A stretch of DNA of 64,000 nucleotides from Flavobacterium sp. WV_118_3. GTDB lineage: Bacteria > Bacteroidota > Bacteroidia > Flavobacteriales > Flavobacteriaceae. Both the position numbers and the translations under genes were made by a program. Of the stretch, positions 34,295 through 43,749 are shown in pieces. The notes beneath the pieces are model-generated. The model saw only the letters and a list, made by a program, of their open reading frames with translations, did not search any database and was not told the origin of the DNA. The stretch spans positions 1,674,001 to 1,738,000 of the forward strand of contig NZ_CP156060.1 of assembly GCF_039778605.1 (NCBI RefSeq), given 5' to 3'. Within the stretch, counting starts at the first letter, position 1. Each line of letters opens with the position of its first letter.

Positions 34295-36130
34295 ATGGAA
34301 AGTATTCAATTCGGATTGGCCAACAATTACGATAGTGGTCGCTATAACTCCATCGCAACCAACGAACAGATCAGTATCGAAGTACACAATTCGGAAAGTT
34401 CCGGGAAAATGTGGTACCATATCGGTTTGATCAATAAAGCAACTATCGAATGGGGAAAAAGCACTCCTTATAGCGACGGTTTTTTTCCGTCGGTTGCTCT
34501 TAACAATAAAAACATTGTGGTCGAAGTACACGAAACCAGTAACATCCTTACGCATTCGATGTATGCTAAAGTCGGATTTGTTAACGGTTCTACCATCGAA
34601 TGGTGGGGAGAAGATGAAAAATACGATACCGGCGTCCAACCCAACATCGCAATAAATGATTATGGAGTGTTGGTGGAAGTTCACAAATCGCAATCCCATG
34701 ATGTCCTTTATTACCGTGTTGGAAAACTCAATGGCAAAACCATTAGTTGGGGAAAGAGTCGCAGCTATGAAAAAGGTAGTAAGCCTTCGGTTGCCATTAC
34801 CAACTCCGGATGGGTTGTTGAAGTGCATCAATCCGAAAGTGCAGCTAAATTACACTACAGAGTGGGTCACATCAACGGTGATTCTATCAATTGGAGCAAT
34901 AGCATTCCGTATCAGGATGGTAGTAATCCGAGTATAGCAATTACCGATGACGGCCGTATTATCGAAGTACACGAATCGCAGGGTATATCAGGACTATGGC
35001 AAATGTCCGGTGTGATAAACGGTACGTCAATCTTATGGTCGGAAGCAACAAACTTCGATTCCGGTTCGACTCCGAAAGCCGCGATTTCATCCAGCGGACA
35101 AGTTGCCGTACAGGTACATGCCAGCGAAGGACTTTCTTTTGGATTATGGTATTCCCTGTCCCGATTAATGAATACCGCCGATTTTATGAGGAACTTACTC
35201 CCCTTAACACAGGATCTTCCGTTTAAAAAAATGGTTTTCCCGGCGAGTCACGATGCCGGAATGTACACCCATGGCTTGGAAACACTTGGCAAAACGCAGG
35301 ATCTCGACCTCTATCAACAATTACAAGCCGGCGTGCGTTATTTTGACTTGCGACCGGATAAAAATCTGAATATTTATCATGGTCTTGCCGGACCTTCGGT
35401 ACAGGAAGTCTTAAATGACGTAAAGCTTTTTTATGAAGAAGGCCATCGCGAACTGGCTATCCTTAAATTTTCGCATTTCGATACGTTTACACCTGCCATT
35501 TACGAGCAGTTAAAAACAATGATCAATGACACCATCGGGCCGTGGTTGTTTCGTTCTATTCCTGAAGGATACCAACGATTGGCCGATATTCCGATGGGAA
35601 CCTACCTAAAAGAAAGCGGACAAATTTTAGTGGTAATCGACGGAGACTGGGCAGTAACCGATCAACCAAAAGACGGCTTCTGGGTCTACCGCGACTGGCA
35701 GGATAGTACGGCAAATCTAGGCGATCTGACTGTTTTTGATATTTATTCCAATACGATGCGTTATAATACTATGAAAACCGATCAGCTGCAAAAATTCAAT
35801 GCTTTTAACGGGCAATGTTGTAGCAAACAAAAAAATAGTAGTTGGGAATGTCAGGAGTTTTCACAAACCCCTTGCGACCTTTTTCTGCTATCGTGGACGT
35901 TAACACCGCCAACCGGTGTTTGGTTGTTCGCCAAAGAAGCCAATAGTAATCTTGGTCGGGTTATGTCGTATCTACAACCTAATACAAACGGTTATTTTCC
36001 AAATATCCTTTATCTCGATTATACGGAATATGCGCGTCCGACGTTTATCGCCGAATTGCTAACCAAAATTTACAACAACATCACGCACAGATCGGTCCTT
36101 CCTAAGGAAGTAAACGAGATGGCGGGGTAA
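34295..36130 (+). CDS. Repeat (propeller-like) domain fused to a PI-PLC X-like phosphodiesterase
   Basis: 611 residues from the ATG at 34295; an upstream in-frame TTG is less likely. Residues about 20-300 hold six repeats of about 50 residues, each with an EVHxS(E/Q) core (EVHNSE, EVHETS, EVHKSQ, EVHQSE, EVHESQ, QVHASE) and an IxWGxSxxY(D/E)xG edge, suggesting a beta-propeller or lectin-like module. The C-terminal half matches PI-PLC X-like phosphodiesterases: MVFPASHDAGMY with one catalytic His, YFDLRPDKNLNIYHG with the second, and ELAILKFSHFD. It has no recognisable signal peptide or sorting domain, although relatives are often secreted. Substrate unknown. Confidence 0.7.
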   Translation: MESIQFGLANNYDSGRYNSIATNEQISIEVHNSESSGKMWYHIGLINKATIEWGKSTPYSDGFFPSVALNNKNIVVEVHETSNILTHSMYAKVGFVNGSTIEWWGEDEKYDTGVQPNIAINDYGVLVEVHKSQSHDVLYYRVGKLNGKTISWGKSRSYEKGSKPSVAITNSGWVVEVHQSESAAKLHYRVGHINGDSINWSNSIPYQDGSNPSIAITDDGRIIEVHESQGISGLWQMSGVINGTSILWSEATNFDSGSTPKAAISSSGQVAVQVHASEGLSFGLWYSLSRLMNTADFMRNLLPLTQDLPFKKMVFPASHDAGMYTHGLETLGKTQDLDLYQQLQAGVRYFDLRPDKNLNIYHGLAGPSVQEVLNDVKLFYEEGHRELAILKFSHFDTFTPAIYEQLKTMINDTIGPWLFRSIPEGYQRLADIPMGTYLKESGQILVVIDGDWAVTDQPKDGFWVYRDWQDSTANLGDLTVFDIYSNTMRYNTMKTDQLQKFNAFNGQCCSKQKNSSWECQEFSQTPCDLFLLSWTLTPPTGVWLFAKEANSNLGRVMSYLQPNTNGYFPNILYLDYTEYARPTFIAELLTKIYNNITHRSVLPKEVNEMAG

Positions 36131-36178
36131 TTTCTATTTCATAAGTATGGAGGGAGTTTGGGTTATCTCCCTCCTTTT

Positions 36179-36691
36179 TTATGACAACTTACGCGCTGTT
36201 TTCCATTTTCGGATTCGTCCGCTGGCATTGGTATAGGGTGAAGCCGTATTGAATTGTATCATTCGGCCAAGCGTCCATTTTCCATACCAGCTTTGTTCGT
36301 AAAGTTCCGTATTTGTTTTACACTCGATTAGCTCCAAAATCCGATTAACCATTTGATCCAGTTGCTGAAGCAACACAGTCCAATCAACCTGCTCATAATC
36401 GCTATAAAATTGCTGTGCCAGTTTTCCCAACTCGTTCCATTTATAACCGGTTTCCGGGAAATCAACGGCTTCACCAGCATCCATTTTCTGATTCCATTTT
36501 AAAACCAGTTCGCCCCATCCTACCAGATAAGCAACCAGATTGTGAAGACTCATTTGGGTTCCTTTGGAATGCCCTTCCAATTCTTTACTAACCGTCAATT
36601 CAACGGGAATTGTAATCAGTTCTTTTTTAAGTTTTCCGTAATTGATTTGTATTGCATTGATCAAAACTGTTTTATCTGTTGGTACCGCCAT
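36179..36691 (-). CDS. ClbS/DfsB-family four-helix bundle protein
   Basis: 170 residues from ATG at 36691 (MAVPTDKTVLINAIQINYGK). The pattern HNLVAYLVGWGELVLKWNQK, FPETGYKWNELGKLAQQFY, YEQSWYGKWTLGRMIQFNTA and ASGRIRKW fits the ClbS/DfsB (DUF1706) family, whose best known member is a colibactin self-resistance protein; most members have no known function. A 3-copy heptamer repeat (36693-36713) lies directly before the start, where the ribosome would bind. Confidence 0.8.
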   Translation of the reverse strand: MAVPTDKTVLINAIQINYGKLKKELITIPVELTVSKELEGHSKGTQMSLHNLVAYLVGWGELVLKWNQKMDAGEAVDFPETGYKWNELGKLAQQFYSDYEQVDWTVLLQQLDQMVNRILELIECKTNTELYEQSWYGKWTLGRMIQFNTASPYTNASGRIRKWKTARKLS

Positions 36692-36741
36692 TCTTTTCTC
36701 TTTTCTCTTTTCTCTTTCAAATTTAATCATAAATCATAAAA

Positions 36742-36774
36742 AAACCTGTCAGGTTTAAAGTCCCTGACAGGTTT
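36742..36774 (-). terminator. Terminator of the RND efflux operon
   Basis: AAACCTGTCAGG (36742-36753) and CCTGACAGGTTT (36763-36774) form a perfect 12-bp stem, followed on the minus strand by a T-run. The same palindrome is used at 54849-54875. Confidence 0.85.
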
Positions 36775-36803
36775 AGCTGCATTTATATAGTTTTCGGTAT
36801 CGT

Positions 36804-37898
36804 TTATTTTACCGGCGTTCCATCCGGAATTTCTTCAGTAGCTTGTTTGATCAAAAGAATATCCGGTGTGATCGATCCGAAAATCTCGATTTTATCTTCC
36901 AGGATCCGTCCTTTCTGAACTGGTAGTCGACTAGTTTTATGGTCTTTTACCGATACCACATACGTTCCTTCACTCGAAGTAACTACTGCCGATTTCGGTA
37001 CAACATAGGTACTGTCTTTTGCGGTTAACGGTAATTGCACTTCGGCAACCATACCCGGTAACAGTTTGTTTCCGGTATTAATCACATCCATTTCAACCCG
37101 TTCCGAACGAAGTCGGCTATCCAATGCACCCGACATACGGGCAATGGTGGCCGAAAAATCCTGACCCGGTAACGATTTTACCGTAAACTTCAAGGCTTCT
37201 CCGTTTTTCAGATAACCCGAATATTGTTCCGGAACATATACCGAAAGACGTAACTTATTTTGTTGCTGAATCGTCATCAACGGTTGTTCCGAACCTTTCC
37301 CGGCCGGACCAACATAGGCGCCGTGGTTGACGTTACGCGTAGCTACAACACCATCGAACGGAGCACGGATTTGTAAATAACCCAATAAGGTCTGAATTTC
37401 ACTATACGACGCTTTTGCCGCCTGATATTGTGCAAAATCGGAATTTTTACGCGCTTCCGCTACTTCCAGATCGTTACGGGAAACCGTTCCTTCTACTTTA
37501 CTGGTTTCAAAAAGACGGTTGTACGTACTTTTACTCGCCGTATACACTGCTTCCTGCGATTTTAAACGGGATTGTGCCGCGGCTAACTGTGCGCTCAATT
37601 CCGGCGCTTCCAGTACCAGTAACAACTGTCCTTTTTTAACCTCTGTTCCGATATCGGCTTTTAATTCTTTTACATAACTGCTCACTTTTGCATAAATATC
37701 GACCTGTTGGAAACCGCTGATTTCGGCCGGCATACGTAATTCGGTTGACAATATTTCTTTTTTCGGTACAAAAGTCTCCAATACCGGTGCCGCAGCTTCC
37801 GTTACCGGGTTCTCACTTTCCTTTGCTTTGGTCTGGCAGCCTACCACTAAGGCTGCCGATCCTAAAAATGCAATTGCTTGTATTACTTTATTTCTCAT
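36804..37898 (-). CDS. RND efflux periplasmic adaptor (membrane fusion protein), lipoprotein
   Basis: 364 residues. Lipoprotein signal MRNKVIQAIAFLGSAALVVG with lipobox Cys21. The lipoyl/barrel-sandwich part is DIYAKVSSYVKELKADIGTE plus LQIRAPFDGVVATRNVN, the hairpin lies between (SAQLAAAQSRLKSQEAVYTA), and the beta-barrel includes LRLSVYVPEQYSG. It bridges the inner-membrane pump and the outer-membrane channel. The start overlaps the pump gene end by 11 bases. Confidence 0.9.
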   Translation of the reverse strand: MRNKVIQAIAFLGSAALVVGCQTKAKESENPVTEAAAPVLETFVPKKEILSTELRMPAEISGFQQVDIYAKVSSYVKELKADIGTEVKKGQLLLVLEAPELSAQLAAAQSRLKSQEAVYTASKSTYNRLFETSKVEGTVSRNDLEVAEARKNSDFAQYQAAKASYSEIQTLLGYLQIRAPFDGVVATRNVNHGAYVGPAGKGSEQPLMTIQQQNKLRLSVYVPEQYSGYLKNGEALKFTVKSLPGQDFSATIARMSGALDSRLRSERVEMDVINTGNKLLPGMVAEVQLPLTAKDSTYVVPKSAVVTSSEGTYVVSVKDHKTSRLPVQKGRILEDKIEIFGSITPDILLIKQATEEIPDGTPVK

Positions 37899-40800
37899 CT
37901 GTTTGTGCTAATGCCGCTATATAATGTTTACTTTCTTTATCTTCCGGATCCAGAGATACCGATTGGGTTCCGGTTTTACCCATCACCCAGGCAAAAATAA
38001 CCGGCAGGATTACCAATACTGTAAAAGTAGAAAATAAAAGTCCTCCGATTACTGCTCTTCCTAATGGGGAAACCTGTTCGCCACTTTCACCATGTCCGAT
38101 TGCCATTGGCAACATTCCGGCAATCATCGCGATACTGGTCATGATAATAGGACGCAATCGCAACGAAGCGGCTTCCCGTGCCGAAACCAACGCATCGTTA
38201 TTGTGTTTCCGCAGTTGTTCCGCATTGGTGATCAATAACACGGCATTGGCGATCGAAACCCCTACCGACATGATGATTCCCATATACGATTGTAAGTTTA
38301 AGGTCGATCCGGTTGCCAATAACAGTAACAACGATCCCAAAACTACCGCCGGAACAGCTGTTAAAATAACCAGTGAAATACGGAACGACTGGAAATTGGC
38401 CGATAACATCAGGAAGATCACGATTACCGCAACCAATAAGCCCGATTCCAGACTTCCCATCGTTTCACTCAACACTTTCCCCAAACCGATCTGTTCGATA
38501 AACAAACCTCGTGGTAATTCGCCCAACGCCGTTATCGCCTGCTGTACATCTTTCGAAGCCGATCCCAAATCTTTATGATCAATGTTTGCGGTGATCGAAA
38601 TATACGGCATCGCACCTAAGTTATCATTTTCACCATAGGTAAACGACGGCGTAATCGTAGCCACATCACTCAATACCGGACGGGCTGTATTTTTCAACAA
38701 CGGTATCTCTCCTATTTGCTTGATATCAGTCATTTTGTCCAAAGGAACCTGAACCTGTACGTTATACGACAATCCGGCCTTTTCATCGATCCAGGTATTC
38801 TTTTCCGTATAACGGGACGAAGACGTCGAAGCAATCAGGGATCGGGAAATTTCGCCCATATCCACCCCCAATTGTGCTGCGCGAACCCGGTCGATATTGA
38901 TATCCAATGCCGGATATTTAATCGGTTGTGCCAGTTGAATATCTCTGAAATACGGTTTCTGACGTAATTCGGCCATCAGCTTATTCGCGTATTCCTCGTT
39001 TTTCTTTTTGTTTTTACCGGCAATACGCACTTCGATTGGTGTTGGCGATCCCTGACTCAATACTTTATCGGTCAATTCGATCGGTTCGAACGAAACGCTT
39101 ACATCTGGTAGTACTTTTTTCAAACGCTGACGGAATTCGTCTTTAAAATCATCCATATCGCGGTGATACTCTTTTAAAGCCACCTGAAACACCGCTTCGT
39201 GCGGACCTGCCATAAAAAGATAGATGGGCGATACTGAGAACAACGACGGGTGTTGTCCTACATAAACCGACGAAATTGAAAGGTGTTCTTTTCCAACCAG
39301 TTTTTCCAGTTCGGCTAAAGCTACTTTGGCTTTTTCTTCGGTTCGTTCCAAACGCGTTCCGTCCGGTGCTTTTAATCGCATCTGGAACTGACTGGAGTTG
39401 ACTTTCGGGAACACATCCTGCCCGATTACATTTAGCAATAAAACAGCCAATGCGGTTACACCAACCAGATATAGGATCGTGATCGGTTTTTTATATAAAA
39501 ATAAACGGTTGATCAACTTCATAAAGCGATTTCGGAAGCGTTCAAACGGACTGATTTTTCCATCGCCGTTAAAATCCTGTCGCTCCACCAGTATCTTTTT
39601 CTGATCCATCGTGTTTTTTTCCGATTCCGGCGTTAAGCCCGAAGCCAGAAAAACCGCTTCATCATCACTGATTTCAGCCGAGTGCTGCACTTTCGCATGG
39701 TCTTTCATCAACCAGTTGGCCATGATCGGCACAAATGTCTGCGATAACAGAAACGATATAATCATCGAGAATCCTATCGATAACGCCAATGGAAGGAATA
39801 ACGATCCCGGAATTCCTTTCATCGTAAAGGCCGGCGCAAATACCGCCAGAATACATAATAAAATCAATAATTTCGGTAAGGCGATTTCCTTACAGGCATC
39901 CCATATCGCGAGTGCCTTGGGTTTGCCCATGTCGAGATGCTGGTGGATGTTTTCGATCGTAACGGTACTCTCATCAACCAGAATACCAATAGCCAATGCC
40001 AATCCACTCAACGACATCAGGTTGATCGTTTGTCCGAATAATTTCAGGAATAAAACCCCGGATATAATCGAAATCGGAATCGTAAGGATTACAATTAAAG
40101 CCGCCCGACGGTCGCCCAGGAACAATAATACCATCAAACCGGTTAATATCGCTCCGATGATTCCTTCGGTGATCAAACTTTTAACAGAGTTGATCACATA
40201 TACCGACTGATCAAATTCGTACGATAATTTTACATCCTCCGGTAGCGTACTTTGTATTTTAGGCAACTCCGCTTTTAACTTTTGTACCACATCCCAGGTC
40301 GAAGCATCTCCGGCCTTGGCAATACTCACATATACCGAACGTTTTCCGTTTACCAAAGCATAACCAGCCGTAATATCGGCTCCATCTTTTACAGTCGCTA
40401 CATCGCCCAGATACAGGTTTTGTACACCACCTTTAAACAATGGAATCTTTTCAAAATCTTTAATCTCTTTGATCGTATTATTTGTAGGTGTGATATAGTT
40501 TTTATCACCCACGCGAACGTTTCCGGATGGTGCTGTCTGGTTATTAAGCCGGATCGCTTCTACAATCTGATCGGGTGTCAGGTTATGCGAACGCAATAAA
40601 TCCGGATCCACATTAACTTCCACGGTTCTCGGGCTACCTCCAAACGGCGGCGGCGACAATAATCCGGGAATCGACGTAAACGAAGCCCGCACATAAACGT
40701 TGGCCAAATCCTGCAACTCGTTATTTGAACGGGTCGCACTACTCAGTACCAATTGCCCGACCGGTAAGGAAGAAGCATCAAAACGGATGATAAACGGCGG

Positions 40801-41172
40801 TTGCGATCCCGGAGGGAAAGCTGCCTGAATCCGGTTGGAAAGCGCACTTAATTCGGCCGCAGCCTGTGCCATATTCGTATCTTCATAATACGAAATTTTC
40901 ATTAAAGTAAGTCCCTGTATGTTCTTTGTTTCTATTGATTTAACGCCATTCGCAAACAACATGATGTTGACATAGTTTTTGGCAAAATAAGATTCCATCT
41001 GGTTGGGTGTATATCCTCCGAACGGGTGCGCCAGGTAAATCACCGGTAGGTTCATTTTTGGGAGAATATCCACTTTGATGCTTTTTACAGCACCGATTCC
41101 AAAGATGATCAATCCCATTACCAAAACGATAATCGAAATCGGTTTACGAAGTGCAAAACGTATTAAATTCAT
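37888..41172 (-). CDS. RND-family efflux pump permease with EF-hand-containing cytoplasmic insert
   Basis: 1094 residues, the AcrB/HAE-type size. N-terminal TM1 starts NLIRFALRKPISIIVLVMGL; the TM4 relay region reads LALAIGILVDESTVTIENIH, with D-E where AcrB has D-D. Two periplasmic domains and a second TM block (SVGVSIANAVLLITNAEQLR) are present. The cytoplasmic segment between the two halves (about 485-545) is unusually long and ends with D533-F-N-G-D-G-K-I-S-P-F-E544, a canonical 12-residue EF-hand loop. Proton-driven export of hydrophobic compounds is expected; the substrate is unknown. Operon order is TolC, pump, adaptor. Confidence 0.9.
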   Translation of the reverse strand: MNLIRFALRKPISIIVLVMGLIIFGIGAVKSIKVDILPKMNLPVIYLAHPFGGYTPNQMESYFAKNYVNIMLFANGVKSIETKNIQGLTLMKISYYEDTNMAQAAAELSALSNRIQAAFPPGSQPPFIIRFDASSLPVGQLVLSSATRSNNELQDLANVYVRASFTSIPGLLSPPPFGGSPRTVEVNVDPDLLRSHNLTPDQIVEAIRLNNQTAPSGNVRVGDKNYITPTNNTIKEIKDFEKIPLFKGGVQNLYLGDVATVKDGADITAGYALVNGKRSVYVSIAKAGDASTWDVVQKLKAELPKIQSTLPEDVKLSYEFDQSVYVINSVKSLITEGIIGAILTGLMVLLFLGDRRAALIVILTIPISIISGVLFLKLFGQTINLMSLSGLALAIGILVDESTVTIENIHQHLDMGKPKALAIWDACKEIALPKLLILLCILAVFAPAFTMKGIPGSLFLPLALSIGFSMIISFLLSQTFVPIMANWLMKDHAKVQHSAEISDDEAVFLASGLTPESEKNTMDQKKILVERQDFNGDGKISPFERFRNRFMKLINRLFLYKKPITILYLVGVTALAVLLLNVIGQDVFPKVNSSQFQMRLKAPDGTRLERTEEKAKVALAELEKLVGKEHLSISSVYVGQHPSLFSVSPIYLFMAGPHEAVFQVALKEYHRDMDDFKDEFRQRLKKVLPDVSVSFEPIELTDKVLSQGSPTPIEVRIAGKNKKKNEEYANKLMAELRQKPYFRDIQLAQPIKYPALDINIDRVRAAQLGVDMGEISRSLIASTSSSRYTEKNTWIDEKAGLSYNVQVQVPLDKMTDIKQIGEIPLLKNTARPVLSDVATITPSFTYGENDNLGAMPYISITANIDHKDLGSASKDVQQAITALGELPRGLFIEQIGLGKVLSETMGSLESGLLVAVIVIFLMLSANFQSFRISLVILTAVPAVVLGSLLLLLATGSTLNLQSYMGIIMSVGVSIANAVLLITNAEQLRKHNNDALVSAREAASLRLRPIIMTSIAMIAGMLPMAIGHGESGEQVSPLGRAVIGGLLFSTFTVLVILPVIFAWVMGKTGTQSVSLDPEDKESKHYIAALAQTDEK

Positions 41173-41182
41173 CTTTTACGGG

Positions 41183-42568
41183 TTATAATTCATTAATAAA
41201 TAAGTTGAAATCGCCGGTTGCCGCTGCTTTTAACAGCAATGATTGCCATAAGTTCACATGAACAATATCCCGGTCGGTTTCGGCTCGGTTTAGCGTATAT
41301 AGGGTTTGGGTAACATCTACCAGATTCGTCAGTCCGTTTTTGTAGAGTGTCATTTTCTGCAAATACGCCTGAGCGGCTGCTTTTACTTGTTTAGGAGCCT
41401 CTTTATTGCTTTCATAGGCCAATTGTATTTTCACATCAGCCGCATCCGACTGTGCTTTAAACTGCTGTTCCATCACCTTATATTCGTCATCCAGGGCTTC
41501 AGTCGTAAATTTCTGCGCATTGACTTTTTTAGCGGTACGCGCCAAGGTAGTCAGATTCCAGCTTACCCCCACACCAAAAAGGTAATTCTGACGCGTCGGA
41601 TCGACACCATCCCAATAGTTATGGGTAAACGAAGATTGATCTGCTGCATAGTCCGAATTGAATCCCGAAGCACGGGTTTGATACACACCAAATAAGCTGA
41701 ATGTAGGGTAATATTCTTTACGGAAAAGTCGCAATTGTTGGTTACCATATTCCATCCGACTCTTGTAAAACTGTAATATCGGATTGGACTCAATACCTAA
41801 AGTTTCCCTTTTAGCAATCACATTTGGTGATTTGATTACCAGAGTGGTATCAACTTTAATATCAGAAATATCTATTCCCATTAAAGTGATCAGTTTGTTG
41901 TTCTGTTCCTTCACCTGATCTTTCACCTGATTCAAGGCGATACGTGCACGCGATACTTCCGCAGAAGCCAACGTAGAATCGACTCCCGGTAGCAATCCGT
42001 TTTTAACCCGCGCAGCGGCCAGCTTTAAAAACACCTCTGCCCGTTCCAGATTTTTCTTTTGTGAAATTTCCAGTCGCTGACTTGCCAACAGGTTTAGATA
42101 GGCCGCAGAAATGCGGATTTTATGTTGGAATTGTTCCTGTTCCGAATCTTTTTGCAAACGATCGGCATCGGCTTTAGACAAAGCGATCTTTTGTCGGATA
42201 CGACCGAAACTATAAAAATCCCAGTTCATATTCACCAGATACAGGGCGCCGAAAGCAGCGTTCCAGTTTTGTTCCGGCAAGGGTAATCCCGACGAAGCGA
42301 CTCCCAGACCTCCAAAACCATAGAGCGGACCATTTTGTCCGTTTACGGTCCCGTAGTCCTGTTGCGCGGCCAACGTCAGGTTGGGCAAGTAATCCCTTTT
42401 GTTTTGCTTGACGGTTTCCTGTCCCGCCAAAGCATACTTCTCTTTGGCTTTAAGTGTGCCATAGTTAGCCATCCCTTGATCAATAGCATCTTTCAGGCTG
42501 AGCGATTGGGAAAAAGCTCCTGAAAAACACATTAAAAGCGACAGCAGTGGCAATTTTCGTACTATCAT
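41183..42568 (-). CDS. TolC-family outer-membrane efflux channel
   Basis: 461 residues from the ATG at 42568, which gives a clean signal peptide (MIVRKLPLLSLLMCFSGAFSQ); longer starts add an unlikely Cys-rich extension. The TolC repeat pattern is clear: SLKDAIDQGMANYGTLKAKE, long coiled helices (ISAAYLNLLASQRLEISQKK; AEVSRARIALNQVKDQVKEQ) and a C-terminal MTLYKNGLTNLVDVTQTLYT. First gene of the efflux operon, divergent from a LytS/LytTR two-component pair. Confidence 0.9.
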   Translation of the reverse strand: MIVRKLPLLSLLMCFSGAFSQSLSLKDAIDQGMANYGTLKAKEKYALAGQETVKQNKRDYLPNLTLAAQQDYGTVNGQNGPLYGFGGLGVASSGLPLPEQNWNAAFGALYLVNMNWDFYSFGRIRQKIALSKADADRLQKDSEQEQFQHKIRISAAYLNLLASQRLEISQKKNLERAEVFLKLAAARVKNGLLPGVDSTLASAEVSRARIALNQVKDQVKEQNNKLITLMGIDISDIKVDTTLVIKSPNVIAKRETLGIESNPILQFYKSRMEYGNQQLRLFRKEYYPTFSLFGVYQTRASGFNSDYAADQSSFTHNYWDGVDPTRQNYLFGVGVSWNLTTLARTAKKVNAQKFTTEALDDEYKVMEQQFKAQSDAADVKIQLAYESNKEAPKQVKAAAQAYLQKMTLYKNGLTNLVDVTQTLYTLNRAETDRDIVHVNLWQSLLLKAAATGDFNLFINEL

Positions 42569-42729
42569 TATTGTGGTAAGGTTTTTTAACAACGCGAAAC
42601 TACAACACATTCCGCAGCAGCGCCTATGAAAAATGATTAATTCGCTATAAAAAATGACCAATTCAATTGATCATTTAACTTCCCGGTTTATTCGTTTTTT
42701 TATACGTATTTTGTATGCTATAATCTGAA

Positions 42730-43749
42730 ATGAATATGAGGAAGATCTTAGAGAACAAATGGCTACAGGAATTCGCAATTCTTGTCTTTTCGTTTGTTCT
42801 TTTCACATTAAACGACTGGATTTTAATTTTAAGCTGGAAAGGCTTTTGGATGGGTATCGTATATTTTTTACTCCTATACGGTCATGCCCAGATCAACCGC
42901 TTTTTTCTACTGCCCATTCTACTTAAAAAACACCAACCACTAACCTATATTTTATTTTCAATTGTATTAATATTAGTATTTTCAGTAATATTACATGAAG
43001 TAGCAATTGAAGTCATTTATAAGAATTGCTTCCTGTATAAAACCTCCATGCAAAAGACCTATCACTTCCAATTGGGAACCTTGGTCGGTACCTTAATTTG
43101 CATCTTGGGAAGTATCCAGCTAATCGAACATTACCGCGATCAGAAGAAAAAAACCAACAAAGAATTACTCTACAATCAAATCCAGTTAAATGCACTAAAA
43201 GGACAATTAAATCCGCATTTTCTGTTTAATACGTTTAATACGCTCTACGGTATTAGTCTGCAATATCCGGAACGGACTTCCGATATGATCATGCGGGTTT
43301 CCCAATTGCTCCGGTATCAGGTGGAAAATTCACAAAAAGAATATGTTTCGCTCGAAGATGAGATCGACTTTATCTCCAGCTATATCGAACTGGAAAAAGA
43401 ACGCGTAGGGTATCGCTGTGAAATTGAGTTTGACTATAAAACCGATGCCGATTCCAACTATATGATCGCACCGATGTTGTTGATTCCTTTTGTGGAAAAT
43501 ACCTTTAAACACGGTACCTGTGCGATCGAAAATTGCTTTGTAAAGATCAATCTTTCGGTAAATAATGGTAAATTACGTCTGGAAACATTAAATTCGATTC
43601 CGGAAAAAAAACGAAAAATCGTTTCCACTAAAATCGGATTGAGCAATGCAACGGAACGACTGCGCATTCTTTATCCGAAAAAACACAACCTGGAAATACA
43701 ACAGGAAGCCAAACAATACCGTGTGTTACTCGAAATGGATTTATTATGA
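42730..43749 (+). CDS. LytS-type membrane sensor histidine kinase
   Basis: 339 residues. Four N-terminal transmembrane helices (about 15-135) and a His_kinase domain with LKGQLNPHFLFNTFNTLYGI, where the His of NPHFLFN is the phosphorylation site. The ATPase part has LLIPFVENTFKHG and KIGLSNATERLRILYP. It overlaps the LytTR regulator by 4 bases and lies divergent (161 bases) from the RND operon, so it probably controls efflux or responds to the same stress. Confidence 0.88.
   Translation: MNMRKILENKWLQEFAILVFSFVLFTLNDWILILSWKGFWMGIVYFLLLYGHAQINRFFLLPILLKKHQPLTYILFSIVLILVFSVILHEVAIEVIYKNCFLYKTSMQKTYHFQLGTLVGTLICILGSIQLIEHYRDQKKKTNKELLYNQIQLNALKGQLNPHFLFNTFNTLYGISLQYPERTSDMIMRVSQLLRYQVENSQKEYVSLEDEIDFISSYIELEKERVGYRCEIEFDYKTDADSNYMIAPMLLIPFVENTFKHGTCAIENCFVKINLSVNNGKLRLETLNSIPEKKRKIVSTKIGLSNATERLRILYPKKHNLEIQQEAKQYRVLLEMDLL

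Noticed and set aside
39611..40210. 199-codon plus-strand frame inside the RND pump gene
   Set aside because: Lies wholly antisense to a well-conserved permease coding region; it is a shadow frame. The same holds for the frames at 26979-27578, 34280-34831 and 978-1436.
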